Source: Paraspadella gotoi
Taxonomy: Eukaryota > Chaetognatha
Direction of reading: 5' to 3'
Length of the DNA: 64,000 nt
Assembly: GCA_051294375.1 (NCBI GenBank)
Contig: CM119269.1
Coordinates: 21,251,665 to 21,315,664 of the forward strand
A program made the translations under genes and the position numbers. Below, one piece after another: positions 31,873 to 45,700 of this stretch (its first letter is position 1; the number at the start of each line of letters is the position of its first letter). The notes below the pieces were generated by a model. That model was not told the DNA's origin. It searched no databases and saw nothing but the letters and a program-made list of their open reading frames with translations.

Positions 31873-34813
31873 TTATCGCCGAAAAAGGAAATGCATGCGA
31901 CAGTTATGGTCAGTAAAGTCGGTAAAGCAATGAACGTCCAAGAGGAATCCTTGGACCAGAAACTCAAGAAGCAGAGAGTCAAAACGAAAATGCCATATTT
32001 GGAGTTGTTGGTCGGAGTCGACCCTGAGCCGGATGTCAACCACTCGAGAAATCTCCGGCGCGCCGAATCCGCTCTTCGCGTCGTCCGCGCTGGCGGAGGG
32101 CGCCGCCTTGACTTCGGGCGCGACGGTGACGTCGTCGCGTGAGGTCGTCTTTCGCAAGTCGATGACGTTGCTCTTTTGTTTCGCGTCGTCGTCGCGATTT
32201 TGTTTTCCAACGGAAGAATCATCGGAAGTTTCAGCGTCACCTCGCGGACGCTTTCGCCTCCTTCGCTTTCGGTCAGCGCTGTCACGCTTATAACAACCGT
32301 GGCGCCTCTTCAAACCCGCAGATCTTTGTCTTTGTCGTTTCTGGCGCCAACGTCTGATCCGGCGTCGTCGTCATCGTCTTTTGGCTTTCGGCGCCGCCAT
32401 AACGCCACGTCAAGCGCCATCCCACAGAGGGCGCGGCGTTTTCGACGTCAACGTCTTCGCCCATGACGCCAACTAACGATCGCGCACATGGAGTCTTCGG
32501 CGACCACGACGACGGCAGTTAGATTTCGCGGCGGCGCGGCGGTCGGCGCCGGCGGTGGGGTGGCCCAAGCTCCCGACTTGGCGCCGCCTCACGGGCGTCG
32601 CACTTTGGCGAACTGAGCCCGTCACGAAGATCTCGTGGCAACCGCGGGACGTGAACGAAGAGGCGCGTCTCCGGACCCGGCACGGGCGCCTCGGCCCGCG
32701 GCGCACTCGCACCAAGTAGCGGCACCCCAATCGAAGATCGAATATGTCGTAGGAAGATTCGCGCGTCGTCGCCGACATCGACGGAGTCGCAGCTTTGAGG
32801 GCGTTCGACGAAGACGCTCCCGCCACCTCGCATCCGTCCGGCGCCCAACGAAGCGTCACCCAATCGGCGCCGCCCGCGCTTCCGTCGACGGCGCCGCTCT
32901 CCCACGAGACGCGCGCCTTGACGAGGCCATGGCGGAAGTAGGGCGACCGGAAGTGACGTTTCGAAGCGGCGCCGGGCGAGAGCGGGCGGAGGAGGATGAG
33001 GAGAGGAGGAAGAGAGATTTATGAGAGAGTCGGGAAAAGCGGCGGCGAGGGATTTGAGGAGGACGAGGAGGGAGGAGGAGGAGGAGGAGGAGGTGGAGGA
33101 GGAGGAGGAGGATCCGCCGAGTCGTTGATCAGAAATCGCCGACGCCGGTTTGAGACCGACCACCCTCGAAACAGCGGCGTCGCGGCGTCGATGTGGATTT
33201 CGGCGTCGTTCGTCGCCGTCTTGTCTTTGTTTCCTTTTTCCAAGTCTTTCCTCTGCCGTGTTTGCCTTTCAATTTCGATTCTTTGTCCTTGTTTCTAGCG
33301 TCTTTGTCCTTGGCGCCCCATCGTTTCGAAAGTGGACACGAACAGATGCGATCTGCTCGCTCCTCAGTTTCTTCGCCGTACATGATGATCGCTTGCACCT
33401 GAACCACGTAGATGCTGTTCGGACTGCAGGTTGGCCAGCTGTACTCGCATCGAGATCCTGAAGAAGTTCGAGATCGATTTAAGGAGAATTGAGTCGGACG
33501 GATCCATGATTAAAGGATCTATCGTTGCATAAAAAAGGAATAACAACTGCCCCTGGCGAAAAAAAGAAAAGAGACGAGGAAATTCAAAACGACTGTCGCG
33601 CCACTCCACGCCTACCGGGTAATTCAAAACGACTGTCACGCCACTCCACGCCTACGGGTATAGTCTTCTTCTCCTCGTCATTCTCGGCGTCCTTGGGGCC
33701 CGACCCGGGCATTCCCTTCCTCCAGGAGATTTATACTTGTCGATGGGAAGATCCGGTCCGCTTGGGTTCCCCCCAGCGGACGAGGGCTTGAAACCTTGGA
33801 ACATCCGTCGCTGAGGACGGGTACGAGCCCGACTTGGGTGAGGTTGTGCGGCGGAGACGGGTGCTTTGGCTCCCGCCGCAGCTTGAAACCCTCGTCGTCT
33901 CGGAGAAGCCAAGCTGCCGTCGACCGCCGACCGACGCCACCCGGAAGGCGTACCATCGACCGACGGCCAACTCGCGGGTGTCGACGACCCGCTTGTGTGG
34001 CCCACGAGGAGAGATGGCTCCATTCCTTGAGGAGCATTCGGTTGAAGTGTCGCCCCTGGTGCCATCTTGCTTGGACCACGTAGACGATGGGATGGGATTT
34101 GTCATTGTCGTCGTTGTCGTCGCCGTCCTTGTACAAGTCCCACTTCAGCCTTGCGGAGAGTTTTCCTGTAATCTCTGATACAGTCAGCGCGGTCGGCCGT
34201 GGCGGATACGCGTCGAGTGGAATTGCGACGGCATTGGCGCAGTCACGTCGGCAGCCGACGCTGCAGCACTTAGCGCCGAAGTCGCAGTCGGAATCGTGGA
34301 GCAAGTTACGCTGCAGCTTGTGCCTCGGCGTAGAGGGTCTGTAAAGGAAAAGAGTTCATTGGAAGAAGGGGAAAGATAAAAACAAGACAATTTTTCGTAC
34401 CATAACCCTTCCCCCACACCTTACCCTGGGGGACGGGCATTCTCCTGGTGCGGGCGCCGTCGGCATTTCCGCCAAAAACCGGCAAGATGCCCGACATTCG
34501 GAGTCGTCGGCCTGACAGAACCCTAGGGCACTTGGCGGCGGCGTTGTGGACGACGTCGGCGGTGTCCGCTGCAACAACGCCCACTGTGCAAGGCCGCACG
34601 CACGACGAGCAACTTTGGTCGCGGAGGCACGTCTCCAGATTCGCGTCCAGATCCTTCAGGGACGGAGACGCCGAGAGGAGGCGCCGAAGTCGCGAGAGAC
34701 AACGCGCGCGACATCGAGCGGAGCGAAGTTCGCGAGGGCGGGAGGGGGGCGAGGGTTTGCAAGGTGGGCGGGAGGAGGAGGAGAAGGAAGAAGGCGTGGC
34801 GGAGGTGAATCAT
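31873..34813 (-). pseudogene. ANOS1: Anosmin-type gene, copy B, frame-broken by indels
   Basis: Start ATG at 34813; exons correspond to about 34813-34425, 34340-33657 and 33460-31873. The signal peptide, WAP and FNIII segments are all recognisable, but in different frames: exon 1 is 389 bases where copy A has 390, and several more indels split exon 3. At the C-terminus a missing T changes FWFQGFLLDV to FWSKDSSWTF. Changes run in both directions relative to copy A, as expected for assembly noise or a second haplotype. I would not call it a biological pseudogene without read support. Confidence 0.7.
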
Positions 34814-37800
34814 TACGGCGTCCAGATTCTTCGAGAAAAAAAATATTTCAACGCTTAAAAAAGTGTTGTTTTGTTTTGAAGTTGCGACGACAAAACCAGC
34901 GATCGTATCAGAAATTTTGGAACAATTTTACGACCGAAAAAAAAAACAGTTAAAAAGTTTGTTCTCACGTGTCCCTCGTATTGATTATTGTTTAGCGTGG
35001 TATAATTTACAATTTCAAATTTTACTTATAAATAGAAGAGCGTATTTTCGATCGCTTCTAAGTTATTTTTTTCTTGATAACGTAAGCGTTCGTGGCGCAA
35101 TTTGCTCGACGACGTCGCCGCACCGGCCGTCGTTGCCTTTGTCGTTGTCACCGCCAGCTAAATATAGTATCCTTTCCTCGTAAATATTTATTCTTGTAGC
35201 TTAAAAAGACACTTGATCGATCGATTCCTTCTTTTTCTCTTCTCCCCGGAGGAAACACGACACAAAATATTGTTGAGTCTTTTCCTTTTTTTTTTATTCT
35301 GCGAGGGTTTTGGTTCGAAGGGACCGGGAGACATCGTTTTCTCCAGAATCTTTTTCGCCCAAAAAAATGAGAAAAAATGTTTTGAGATGGAGCTCGGAGA
35401 GAGTTATAGAGAGAGAGAGAGAGGGAAAGAGGCGGGGGAGACAAAAGAGAGAAAATATGAATTTTCGTCGGCGCAGGAACGACGAATCGTTTCCAGACTT
35501 TTGATTTTAAACCGTCGTCGTTGTCTTCTCGTCGTCTTCCTCGTCGTCGTTGACGTCTTCGCCATCGATCTCGTCTCAGTCGTCGTCGTTTTCGTCATCA
35601 TCGTCGTCGCCATCGTCGCCGTCGTCCCCGTCCTCTTCGCCGCCTTTGCTTCTTTCTTGTCATGAGAAGAGATACTTTGGATAAAAATCGCGGGGCCATC
35701 ACGACCATGGTGCCGTCGATGAATCGCCTTGGTGCCGTGGATGGAACATCGTGGTTCCAACATGGATCCATCTGCCGAAACACGAAATTCCACCCATTGA
35801 TATCAACTATGTAAATCTGTGTCGTTGCCGCTGCGGGTTTCGGCGTATGAAGGAATGAGAGCGAATGAATAGACTAAAACGGACTCAATTTCCGTAAGGC
35901 ATGTTAGGCGTTAGTTATGAAGCTATCTATCTATAAAGCATGAGAGAAAGCCTTCCTATTCAATTTAAAAAAATCCAAAATTTTGGTAACTCGCATCATA
36001 ATTCTTTTTTTAAAAAATGTATATTTTTTGGTAAACGAAAAATGCTAAAGTTGCGAAAAGACAAAGAGAAACGCCATATTTTCTCAGTCATGCTAATCAG
36101 GCGCCTAATGACCCGATGACGACGATGACAACGAAAGACGCAACGCAAATGATCTTTTTTTTTTAATCTTCTTTCGACAATTGACGCTTCAGTCACGTGA
36201 CTTCAAATTCGTGCCACGAGCGATCGTGGTTGCAGTTGTTGTCAGGCATTCTTGTCAGGCACCCATGCCGGATTATTTCTCATTTCTCGTTTATTATTTA
36301 TTGTTTATTGTTTATTGTTTATCTTGACAATCGCGATGCAGTGTAACGCCTCTAATTTTTATCACATCTAAGTTATAAGTGAATACTAGTAGCATTTTTA
36401 CTGCCATGTCTCTTTCTTTCATGCTACCATGCCACTTTACTATCTTGTCGCCATGCACTTTGCCTGAGGAAAGTCATTTGAGGTTATGGTCGAGGTTTTT
36501 TCCCCCTTGGTATTAAGATTTTGTACGAGAAAAAGAAACGAAAAAAAAAAGAGAAAAAAAAAAGAAAATAAAGAAAGAAGGAAAGAAAATAATCTGAAAT
36601 AGAAAATTAGGTTTATAAATGACTTTAAATAAAATTAGTAGTTAAAATTAATTGATAGAAATGAAATTAAATAAGCAGTTAAAATAAAGGATAGAAAAAC
36701 AAAAAAAAAGAAAGAAAGAAAGAAAAAAGAATATAGAGAGTGAGCAAGAAAGAAAGAGAGTAAGAAAGAAAGAAAGAATGAAAAGACAGAAAGAAACGAA
36801 GAGAGAAAAGGTAGAAGAAAGACAGAAAACGAATGATAAAAAGAACTTTACTGGTGATTGATGAGGCGGAGGCAGAGAGAAGAGGCGATGACGGGAAGAT
36901 GCGTGCCTCAAGGATTTCGGCTCCTCTGGGTGATGGAGAGGGGCTCCGGGATTCCTTATCCCTCGATGCTCAGGGAGAGGGGCGCGACGGCGCGGTGCGG
37001 CGCCGGTTTTTGATTAGGAGGAAATAATTTGGGAGATTCTTTCGGAAATGAAAAGGTAGAGAGGGAAGAGAGCTGAGTAGTTTATCCTTTGAGTGAAAGC
37101 ACTATTCGCATTCAACCAACAAGTTGATGAGTCCATCTAATACGTTTGAAATGGACAAGTCAAAACGTGTCGTCCTCTTGAAGGTCGACGTGCGTTAACG
37201 TCGTCGTCGTCGTCGTCGTCGTCATTTTCTTTCAAACAATCGGTAATCAAAAGAGATGAAAAGCGAGACCTACTTTTCGAGGTCGAGATGGAAACATTGG
37301 TTCCATTCGGATCGAATTACCGGAAAAAAAAATCTCATAAATTCCCGCGCTTTTCTCTTTTCCTATTTTTTTTTTTTTCTCGCTTCAAATTTCAGTGCGT
37401 TGGTTTCATTTTTTTTTTTCACTACTACTAACCGAGAGCCCAGGACATGAATTCACGAGGTCAAAGGTCAATCAAATGTTCGAGAATGTCCAACCGGGAA
37501 TCGGTAGAAACACGGTCCTTTTAATTAAAGCTCTCCTTCCGACATCCGGCCCCCAATTTCCCGAAAAAAAAACATTTCGACGAGAAAAAAAAAATGTTTT
37601 TTCTTTTCCCTCTTGTTTATCTTTTTTCGATGTTGATTTTTGAAAATGTGTTTCCCCATTCGGTGGGAAAAATCCGTCGCGTGTGCAACGGATCGGGAAC
37701 AACAGAAAAAGTCAAGGAAAAGTGGGGAAAATATGTATGAGGATAAAATGGGGAAAAGAATCAGAAAGAGAATCCGTTGGCGTGAACATTTGAGTTGTTT

Positions 37801-38437
37801 TTTTTGTTGAAATGAAGCCACTGTCTTGGCAAGAGTCGCTTCTCTCAGTTTTCTCGACAAGTCGACTTCTCGCTGGAAATTTTAATCCATTGGCGTCGTC
37901 GTCGTCGTCGTCGTCGTCCGTCGTCGTCGTCTTGTCATCGTCTCCATCCCAGTTCCCGATTTCATTCGCGATCAAAATCCTCAAAATTGTCGCCGTCGGG
38001 TATTTGTTGGTTTCGGTAATTGAATCCCGAAACGTCCAGTCTTGACAAGTGGTCATTCTGGGTCATGAATAATGCGCCACGTCCGCGCCCACTCACGCCA
38101 TGGTTGCGCCAATCTGAAACGTTACTAGGGATGATGCAAACATCCTATTTCTATGATGTTACAGTATGATTGCGCACAAACATAATCTTTAGTCAAGACA
38201 TACGCATGAAAAAGTTGTTTGTGACTCAAATTTTTTCTCTATCATTATAAAATGAGTGCCATATTTATTGTACATTTACAATGTAAAATTACGTAAATAA
38301 CTAATTCGTTTTCATTCGCTTTTCTGATTTTAAAAAATCGATTCATTTCATTTTGTTTGCCATTTTTATCACGACCACCTTCACCTCCACCCTCAGTACT
38401 CTTTGGTCTTTACGGTTTACCCTGATAAAAGTGTACG

Positions 38438-38515
38438 CGCCGCGCGACGCTACGGCACACCGCGGCTCGCCGCGCGACGCTACGGCACGCCGCGGCTCGG
38501 CCGCGCGACGCGGCG
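38438..38515 (+). repeat. 30-bp GC-rich VNTR, two full units plus partial (copy B)
   Basis: Same minisatellite as 27820-27872, with one extra unit (CTACGGCACACCGCGGCTCG appears, then the copy A form). Confidence 0.75.
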
Positions 38516-38675
38516 AAAGGCAGAGTGGCGGAATTTGAGTCCATATTTGACCAAAAATTACGGCGAGGAAAAAAGATGGGGATAAGTAATAGGTAATGGT
38601 AATCCGGGACCGAGGCTTCGATTCCGACCCACGACAGCACGAAATGGTCGCCTTACGTGTTTAGAGAGAGAGAGA

Positions 38676-38723
<48 letters not shown>

Positions 38724-39326
38724 AAAAAGAGGGTCGGGTGGGGTACGTAGTCAGAAAATCAACGGGAAAGAGAAGGAGGAAGATCAATGAGTGGAAAGGA
38801 GGAAGGGAGGTAGAAAAGGAAAGAGAATGAATTGGAAGGAAAATTCCATCCCGGATCCATCGAAGAGAAAATTTTATCGCGAATCGTTTCATTTCGGGTT
38901 TACGGTTATTACCTTTCTTTCTGAAGAGAAGGATAGATAAGGGAAAAAAAAAGAAAAGGCTTCACAGCGTTTTAGCAATATTATGCAAACTTTATTTCAA
39001 GGTTGGGAAGCTTTTTGTATTTGAAAGGTAATATGTTGAACAGAATATAGCTTGACTGTTTACTAAGTAGATATAGCCAACGGCATTGCCGTTCGTCATC
39101 GCTGTCGTCGTCGGTCGTGGTTATTTTGTTATTTTATAACTGCGGATAACTTTCTGAAAAATGCGAGGCATTTAGATTGTTCTTCGATGAAAAGTCATCA
39201 TTATTTGATACCGTGGTGTCGTTTTCGTTTTTTTTCCTTTTTCCTCTTTCCATATTTTGGTTTTTTCCACTAGCGTGACCGAATTTACGGTATCGGCTCT
39301 TCTTTTTTATTTTCTTCTTGAAAAGG

Positions 39327-41580
39327 AATGACGAAGATGACGAGGAAGATGATGACAACGACGACGACACATTGACGACAACGAAGACGAACAGTATCGA
39401 CGACGACGACGACGACGAGGTCACCAAAGGTCGAAACGACGATTCTTTTTTACTCCAGTTTTTTTAAAAAAGAAAATTAAAATGACGATCTTTACTCAAA
39501 TCATTCTGTGTTGAGAGAAAACGTGAACAAATGAAATACAACCCCTACGATAAAACAAAAGGCCCCCTAAAACGATGAACAAAAAAATAAACTTTTAAGC
39601 ATCGAGATTCATCCTTTATAAACAAGAGTTACGTAAATATTAGGCTAAATCTAACCGAATATAAGAATTGAATTAAAAGTTTTCATGCGATTTTTTTTTT
39701 CATCAGGAAATTCCGTCGTCATCCGTCGTCGTCGTCGTCAACAAAACGAGATGGGGGAAGAGTTGGGGAAAAAGAAGGAGAGGAGGAGGAGGAGGAGGAG
39801 GAGGAGGAAGAGAAGGATGGGTTGAAAAGGGAGAGGGAGAGAGAGAGGGCGGACTGGAGAAAGGAGGCGAGAGGAGAGGAGAAAGAGGAGGGAGAGAGGA
39901 AAGAAGAATCGGGGAAGTGACCAATGGAAAAAGAGAATCGCCGAAAAGAAGTGAACAAGATCGCTCCTTCCAATGTGTTGCGCCGCTGTGACTTTCTTAG
40001 CCCGTGTATTTATGACGCGAATTGGTCGGAATTCCGGCTTTTATCTGCATAGTTTAGGTTTTCCCGAAGGCGGCGCTAGGAGTCACTTAGATTTGAGAAT
40101 AAGAAACCAACTATAGGCGAGTTATGAGCATTTATAACGTAAGTAGGACAGACGGACAGACCGACCGACAAACTGACGGACCGACCGAAAAGTGACTTAT
40201 ATAGAGTTGATTTTTAAGAATATTTTCATGTTACGTATGTATAATTTTATTGTACATATTATATTGTGGATAAAAAAAGGCGAATAAAGACAAAATAATA
40301 GAAAATTTAAAGGAAAATAGCATATCACTGTAGCGATTTACTATTTCCAAATAAAAAGATTAAGTGCTTAAAAGGCAATGATAAAGGAAGGAAATCCACG
40401 GATCTTTTTTTTTTTAATGATCATGAATTTAACCGGATTCTTTTTTATAAAAAAAAAATCCTTTCCTTCGGGTTTTTTTTTCAGTATCTAGGAGGACCAC
40501 ATTTTAACCTAGAAATATTTGATTTAATTTTGGACAACCAGGCTTTTCACCGGGAGCCCAGACTGCGTCACAGAAGGGAGATTATTCTCTACCCGCCGCT
40601 CGAAGCCTCGACTTCGCCTTGTCTTCTCATCCGAAGGAAATCGAAAACATTTTAAAGTCAGAATTGTGGAATTTACATAAAAAAATTATTAATGGCGGTA
40701 GGAAAAGATTTATCGTTTTGAAAATAGGAACTCGTTTGGGCAAGACGTGAAATCGCTGAGTCAAGAGACCAACATTTACATCTCCAACGCCACGCGATAC
40801 TCGAGAGGTTCCATCAGATCTTTTAATAGTACGAAAAGCAATAAGAACGACCCGAATTTTCCTTCTCAACAAAATAAAGGTATCCACAAGCATCCCGATA
40901 ACGCTCCCATCAATCCCAAAGTCTGCCACCTCTTCGGATGTTTTCAATTCGAACCCATGGACAATCAGGTGGCGGAAAAAAAAAAAGGGAACGTGATCTT
41001 GAAGGGCTGGTTTTACAGGGCGCCACACCGCAGCGGTGTCCACCTCGTGGCAACAGCGAGACAGCATGTTCATGTAGTCCAGACTTTGGATCTGGAAGTA
41101 GGCCCATGCCTACAGGCGGGTTACCCGGTCCATCCCACTTTCTACAAGACAACCTCAGGGCTCGAACCAGGGACGCACATGGGATGGTGCATTAGTCCAC
41201 TGAGCACTGAGGCGCTGTGAAAGAAACAGCTTTATCCATCTGTGGTGATAGGACCACCAGAATCTAACTTTTTTATATCGGACTTTTTTTTTCCTCGATC
41301 TTTCTGTCTCCATCTCTTTGTCACTGTATATCGTGAATTAAACAAGCGGCACGAAATGGAATCGACGTATTAAAATAGTTGGGTTAACCGCGATGAATTT
41401 TTTTTCTAAATTTACGTATCTTTTTTTTTTTTTTTTTTTAGAAAGAATCGACGGTAGAGTTGGAGGTTTTGCGACGCCGCATCGTCGATCATCCGTGGAC
41501 GTCGATCGATCTCGATCATACTCTTCAAAAGGACGGTTGAGGCGAGTTTGAAGTTCCTCCTCAATTCTCATAAATGATAA

Positions 41581-41611
<31 letters not shown>

Positions 41612-42763
41612 ATAGAGTATATATATGATATCAGTTTTGACGAGAACTGGCAAGACCGCGCCATTCAGCGACATCTACTCTTTCGCTGCAAAAGGAGCAG
41701 AGAGAGCGAAGCGTTTGGGAGAGGCAGATGGAACAGAGACGTCTCAAGGAGCGGCGGTTGGAGGCGGGTCATGCAGTTCACTCCAACTGCCGGAAAAGGA
41801 GATCGTGGGATCGATGAGGGAGAGCTGAGGGCGTCGAGGAAGACGGCGTGATGGAGGAGAATCGAAGGAGATCGAAGAGGGTAGGGAGGGAGAGAAGGGA
41901 TATGGAAAAGTTTAGGTAGGGTTCTGATAGTGTCTCGTACCGATAAATTTAAAAAAAAAATACTATAAACTAGTCTAGTGTGGCGGTATATTCACACCGC
42001 CTCCCGTCACCATCGTTCAGCCAATACATTGGTCAGAGGGGAACACATCATCCCAGGCGTTGAGTTCCTCCACAGTACAGACCTAACGACTTCCCTCTGC
42101 GTTGGCAAAGCGAGACTGTCGCTGTTGCCATACTAGATACTTTTTAAATAATCGAGTTGAGCGAATCCTCTTCTATTTTACTTTTACGATTTTTTTGCCT
42201 TGCGATTTGAGAAAGACGCTCAATAATAAGTCGATATTACCTTCGCGCTGAAAAAGGGTGAAAGAGTTAGTTTCGATTGTTAACGTTGATACGTTGTTTC
42301 TTTTATTCGACAGGATTTGGTGACTGCTCCCTTCTCCCTGGACCTAACGCTCACTTCTCTTCCCCCGCATTTTCGGGAGCCGCCGCGACCGCGCTCCGTC
42401 AGCATTTTTCTCCCCACCGCCAGTCAGGGCGGCGGCAGTGATGGCGGCGAGGGCGGCTGGAGAACCGGCGCGGCTTTCGTGAGAGGCGGAGACGGATCTC
42501 AGGAGCCAATCGAAAAGACTCATTGGCGACCACGGAGCCAATCACCGACGAGTAAAGGCGGGGAAAAAAAGAAATGACGAGAAATTTGTCTCCAAACACT
42601 CCCTCTCTCTCTTTCCCGAACGCCACAGAGTATCCGGCGCCTCCCAACGACGCCGTCAGACGCCTCGACGTCGCGAAGCTTCCGGTGAAAATCGTGAAAA
42701 CGACGCCGAAATCGAAAAAACATCCGTTTCGAGTTTCTTTGGACGAGGGCGGCGACGGGGAGT
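39327..42763 (+). CDS. Gene X, copy B, with two further exons
   Basis: Repeats the copy A exons (approximately 39327-39420, 39713-39945, 40542-40658, 40728-40879, 41442-41536, 41634-41880) with several one-base indels; for example the fourth exon is 152 bases where 151 is needed, because of an extra T in GAATTTTCC. It then continues with exons absent from copy A: 42314-42551 (DLVTAPFSLDLTLTSLPPHF, REPPRPRSVSIFLPTASQ) and 42629-42763 (YPAPPNDAVRRLDVAKLPVK, KHPFRVSLDEGGDGE), cut by the N gap. Splice phases agree with the end of the last copy A exon. These exons add a Pro/Arg-rich region to the coiled coil. No family recognised. Confidence 0.55.
41005..41220 (-). mobile_element. tRNA-derived SINE (copy B)
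   Basis: Same element and insertion site as 30385-30597, with a few indels. Confidence 0.75.
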
Positions 42764-42788
42764 NNNNNNNNNNNNNNNNNNNNNNNNN
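42764..42788. other. Assembly gap, 25 N
   Basis: N spacer joining copy B to copy C; it interrupts a gene X exon. Confidence 0.98.
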
Positions 42789-45700
42789 TACGGTTATTAC
42801 CTTTTCTTTCTGAAGGAAGGATAGATAAGGGAAAAAAAAAAAGAAAAAGGCTTCAAAGCGTTTTAGCAATATTATGCAAACTTTATTTTCAAGGTTGGGA
42901 AGCTTTTTGTATTTGAAAGGTAATATGTGAACAGAATATAGCTTGACTGTTTACTAAGTAGATATAGCCAACGGCATTGCCGTCGTCATCGGCTGTCGTC
43001 GGTCGTCGTGGTTATTTTGTTATTATAACTGCGGATAACTTTCTGAAAAATGCGAGGCATTTAGATTGTTCTTCGATGAAAAGTTCATCATTATTTTGAT
43101 ACCGGTGGTGTCGGTTTTCGTTTTTTTTCCTTTTCCCTCTTTCCATATTTTTGGTTTTTTCCACTAGCGTGACCGAATTTACGGTATCGGCTCTTCTTTT
43201 TTATTTTCTTCTTTGAAAGATGACGAAAGTGACGAGGGAAGATGATGACAACGACGACGAACAACATGACGACAACGAAGACGACAGTATCGACGACGAC
43301 CGACGACGACGGAGGTCACCAAGGCGAAAAACCGACGATTCTTTTTACTCCAGTTTTTTTAAAAAAAGAAAATTTTAAAATGACGATCTTTACTCAATCA
43401 TTCTGTGTTGAGAGAAAACGTGAACAAATGAAATACAACCCCTACGATAATACAAAAGGCCCCCTAAAACGATGAACAAAAAAATAAACTTTTTAAGCAT
43501 CGAGATTCATCCTTTATAAACAAGAGTTACGTAAATATTAGGCTAAATCTAACCGAATATAAGAATTGAATTAAAGTTTGTTCATGCGATTTTTTTTTCA
43601 TCAGGAAATTCGCCGTCGTCCATCGTCGTCGTCGTCGTCAACAAAAGAGATGGGGGAAGAGTTGGGAAAAAGAAGGGGAGGAGGAGAGGAGGAGGAGGAG
43701 AGGGAAGAAAGGATGGGTTGAAAAAGGAGAGGAGAGAGAGAGGGCGGACTGGAAGAAAGGAGGCCGGAGAGAGAGGAGAAAAGAGGAGGGAGAGAGGAAA
43801 GAAGAATCGGGGAAGTGACCAATGGAAAAAAGAAATCGCCGAAAAGTAAGTGAACAAAGATCCGCTCCTTCCAAAAAAAAATGTTTCGCCGCTGCTGACT
43901 TCTTAGCCCGTGTATTTATGCGCGAATTGCGTCGGAATTCCGGCTTTTATTCTGCATAGTTTAGGTTTTCCCCGAAGGCGGCGCTAGGAGTCACTTAGAT
44001 TTGAGAATAAGAAAACCAAGCTTATAGGCCGAGTTATGAGCATTTATACGTAAGTAGGACAGGACGGGGACAGACCGACCGACAAACTGACGGACCGACC
44101 GAAAAGTGACTTATATAGAGTTGATTTTTAAGAATATTTTCATGTTACGTATTATAATTTTATTGTACATTATATTGTGGATAAAAAAAGGCAATAAAGA
44201 CAAAATAAATAAGAAAATTTAAAGGAAATAGCATATCACTGTAGCGATTTACTTTTCCAAAATAAAAAAGATTAGTGCTTAAAAAGGCAAATGATTAAAG
44301 GAAGGAAAATCCACGGATCTTTTTTTTTTTTTTAATGATCATGAATTTAACCGATTCTTTTTTTTATAAAAAAAAAAATCCTTTCCTTCGGTTTTTTTTT
44401 CAGTATCTAGGAGGACCACATGTTTAACCTAGTATTGATTTAATTTTGGGACAACCAGGCTTTCACCGGGGAGCCCAGACTGCCGTCACAGAAGGGATAT
44501 ATTCTTCTACCCGCCGCTATCGAAGCCTCGACTTCGCCTTGTCTTCTCAATCCGAAGGAAATCGAAAAACATTTTAAAGTCAGAATTGTGGAATTTACAA
44601 TAAAAAAAATTATTAATGGGCGTTGGAAAAGATTATCGTTTAAAATAGGAAACTCGGTTTGGGCAAGAACGTGAAATCGCTGAGTCAATGAGACCAACAT
44701 TTACATCTTCCCAACGCCACGCGGATACTCGAGAGGGTTCCATCAGATCTTTTAATAGTACGAAAAGCAATAAGAACGACCCGACATTTCCTTCCTCAAA
44801 CAAAATAAAGCGGTATCCATCAAGGCCATCCCGATAACGCTCCCATCAATTCCAAAGTCTGCCACCTCTTCGGATGTTTTCAATTCGAACCCATTGGACC
44901 ATCAGGTGCGGAAAAAAAAAAACGGAACGTGATCTTGGAAGAGGCTGCGTTTTACAGGGCGCCACACCCGCAGCGGTGTCACCTCCGTGGCTAACAAAGC
45001 GAGAACAGCATGTTCATGTAGTCCAGAGCTTTGGGATTCTGGAAGTAGGGCCCATGCCTACAGGGCGGGTTACCCGGTCCATCCCACTTCTACAAAGACA
45101 CCCTCAGGCGCTCGAACCCAGGGACGCACATTGGATGGTGCATAGGTCCACTGAGCCACTGAGGCGCTGTGAAAGAAACAGCTTTAATCCTCTGTGGTGA
45201 TAGGACCACACAGGAAATCTAACTTTTTTTATATCGGACTTTTTTTTTTCTCCGATCTTTCTGGTCCTCCATCTCTTTGTCACTGTAATCATCTGAATTA
45301 AACAAGCGGCACGAAATGGAATCGACGTATTAAATAGTTTGGGTTAACGCGCATGAATTTTTTTTTCTAAATATTACGTATCTTTTTTTTTTTTTTAGAA
45401 AAAGAATCGACGGTAGAGCTTGGAGGGTTTTGCGAGCGCCGCATCGTCGATCATCCGTGGACGTCGATCGATCTCGATCAACTCTTCAAAAAGGACGGGT
45501 TGAGGCGAGTTTGGAAGTTCTCCTCAAATTCTTCATAAATTGATAATACCATATATATATGTATGTAATATATGTATATATATGTATCATAGTATGATAT
45601 ACAGTTTTGACGAGAACTGTGGCAACGACCGCGCCATTCACCGAGCATCTAACTCTTTGCGCCTGCAAGAGGAGCAGAGGAGAGCTCGGAAGCGTTATGG

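Larger units (their letters stand above)
31402..42763. repeat. Duplicated block, copy B
   Basis: Repeats copy A from its first to its last base, then extends a further 760 bp (42000-42763) past where copy A stops. Differences are mostly one-base indels in short homopolymers, plus a 17-bp insertion near 34846 and one extra VNTR unit near 38460. Confidence 0.9.

Noticed and set aside
20768-42763. A true tandem gene duplication of the anosmin locus
   Set aside because: Fixed 25-N joins, breakpoints inside genes and indel-type differences fit redundant contigs better; it remains testable by read depth.
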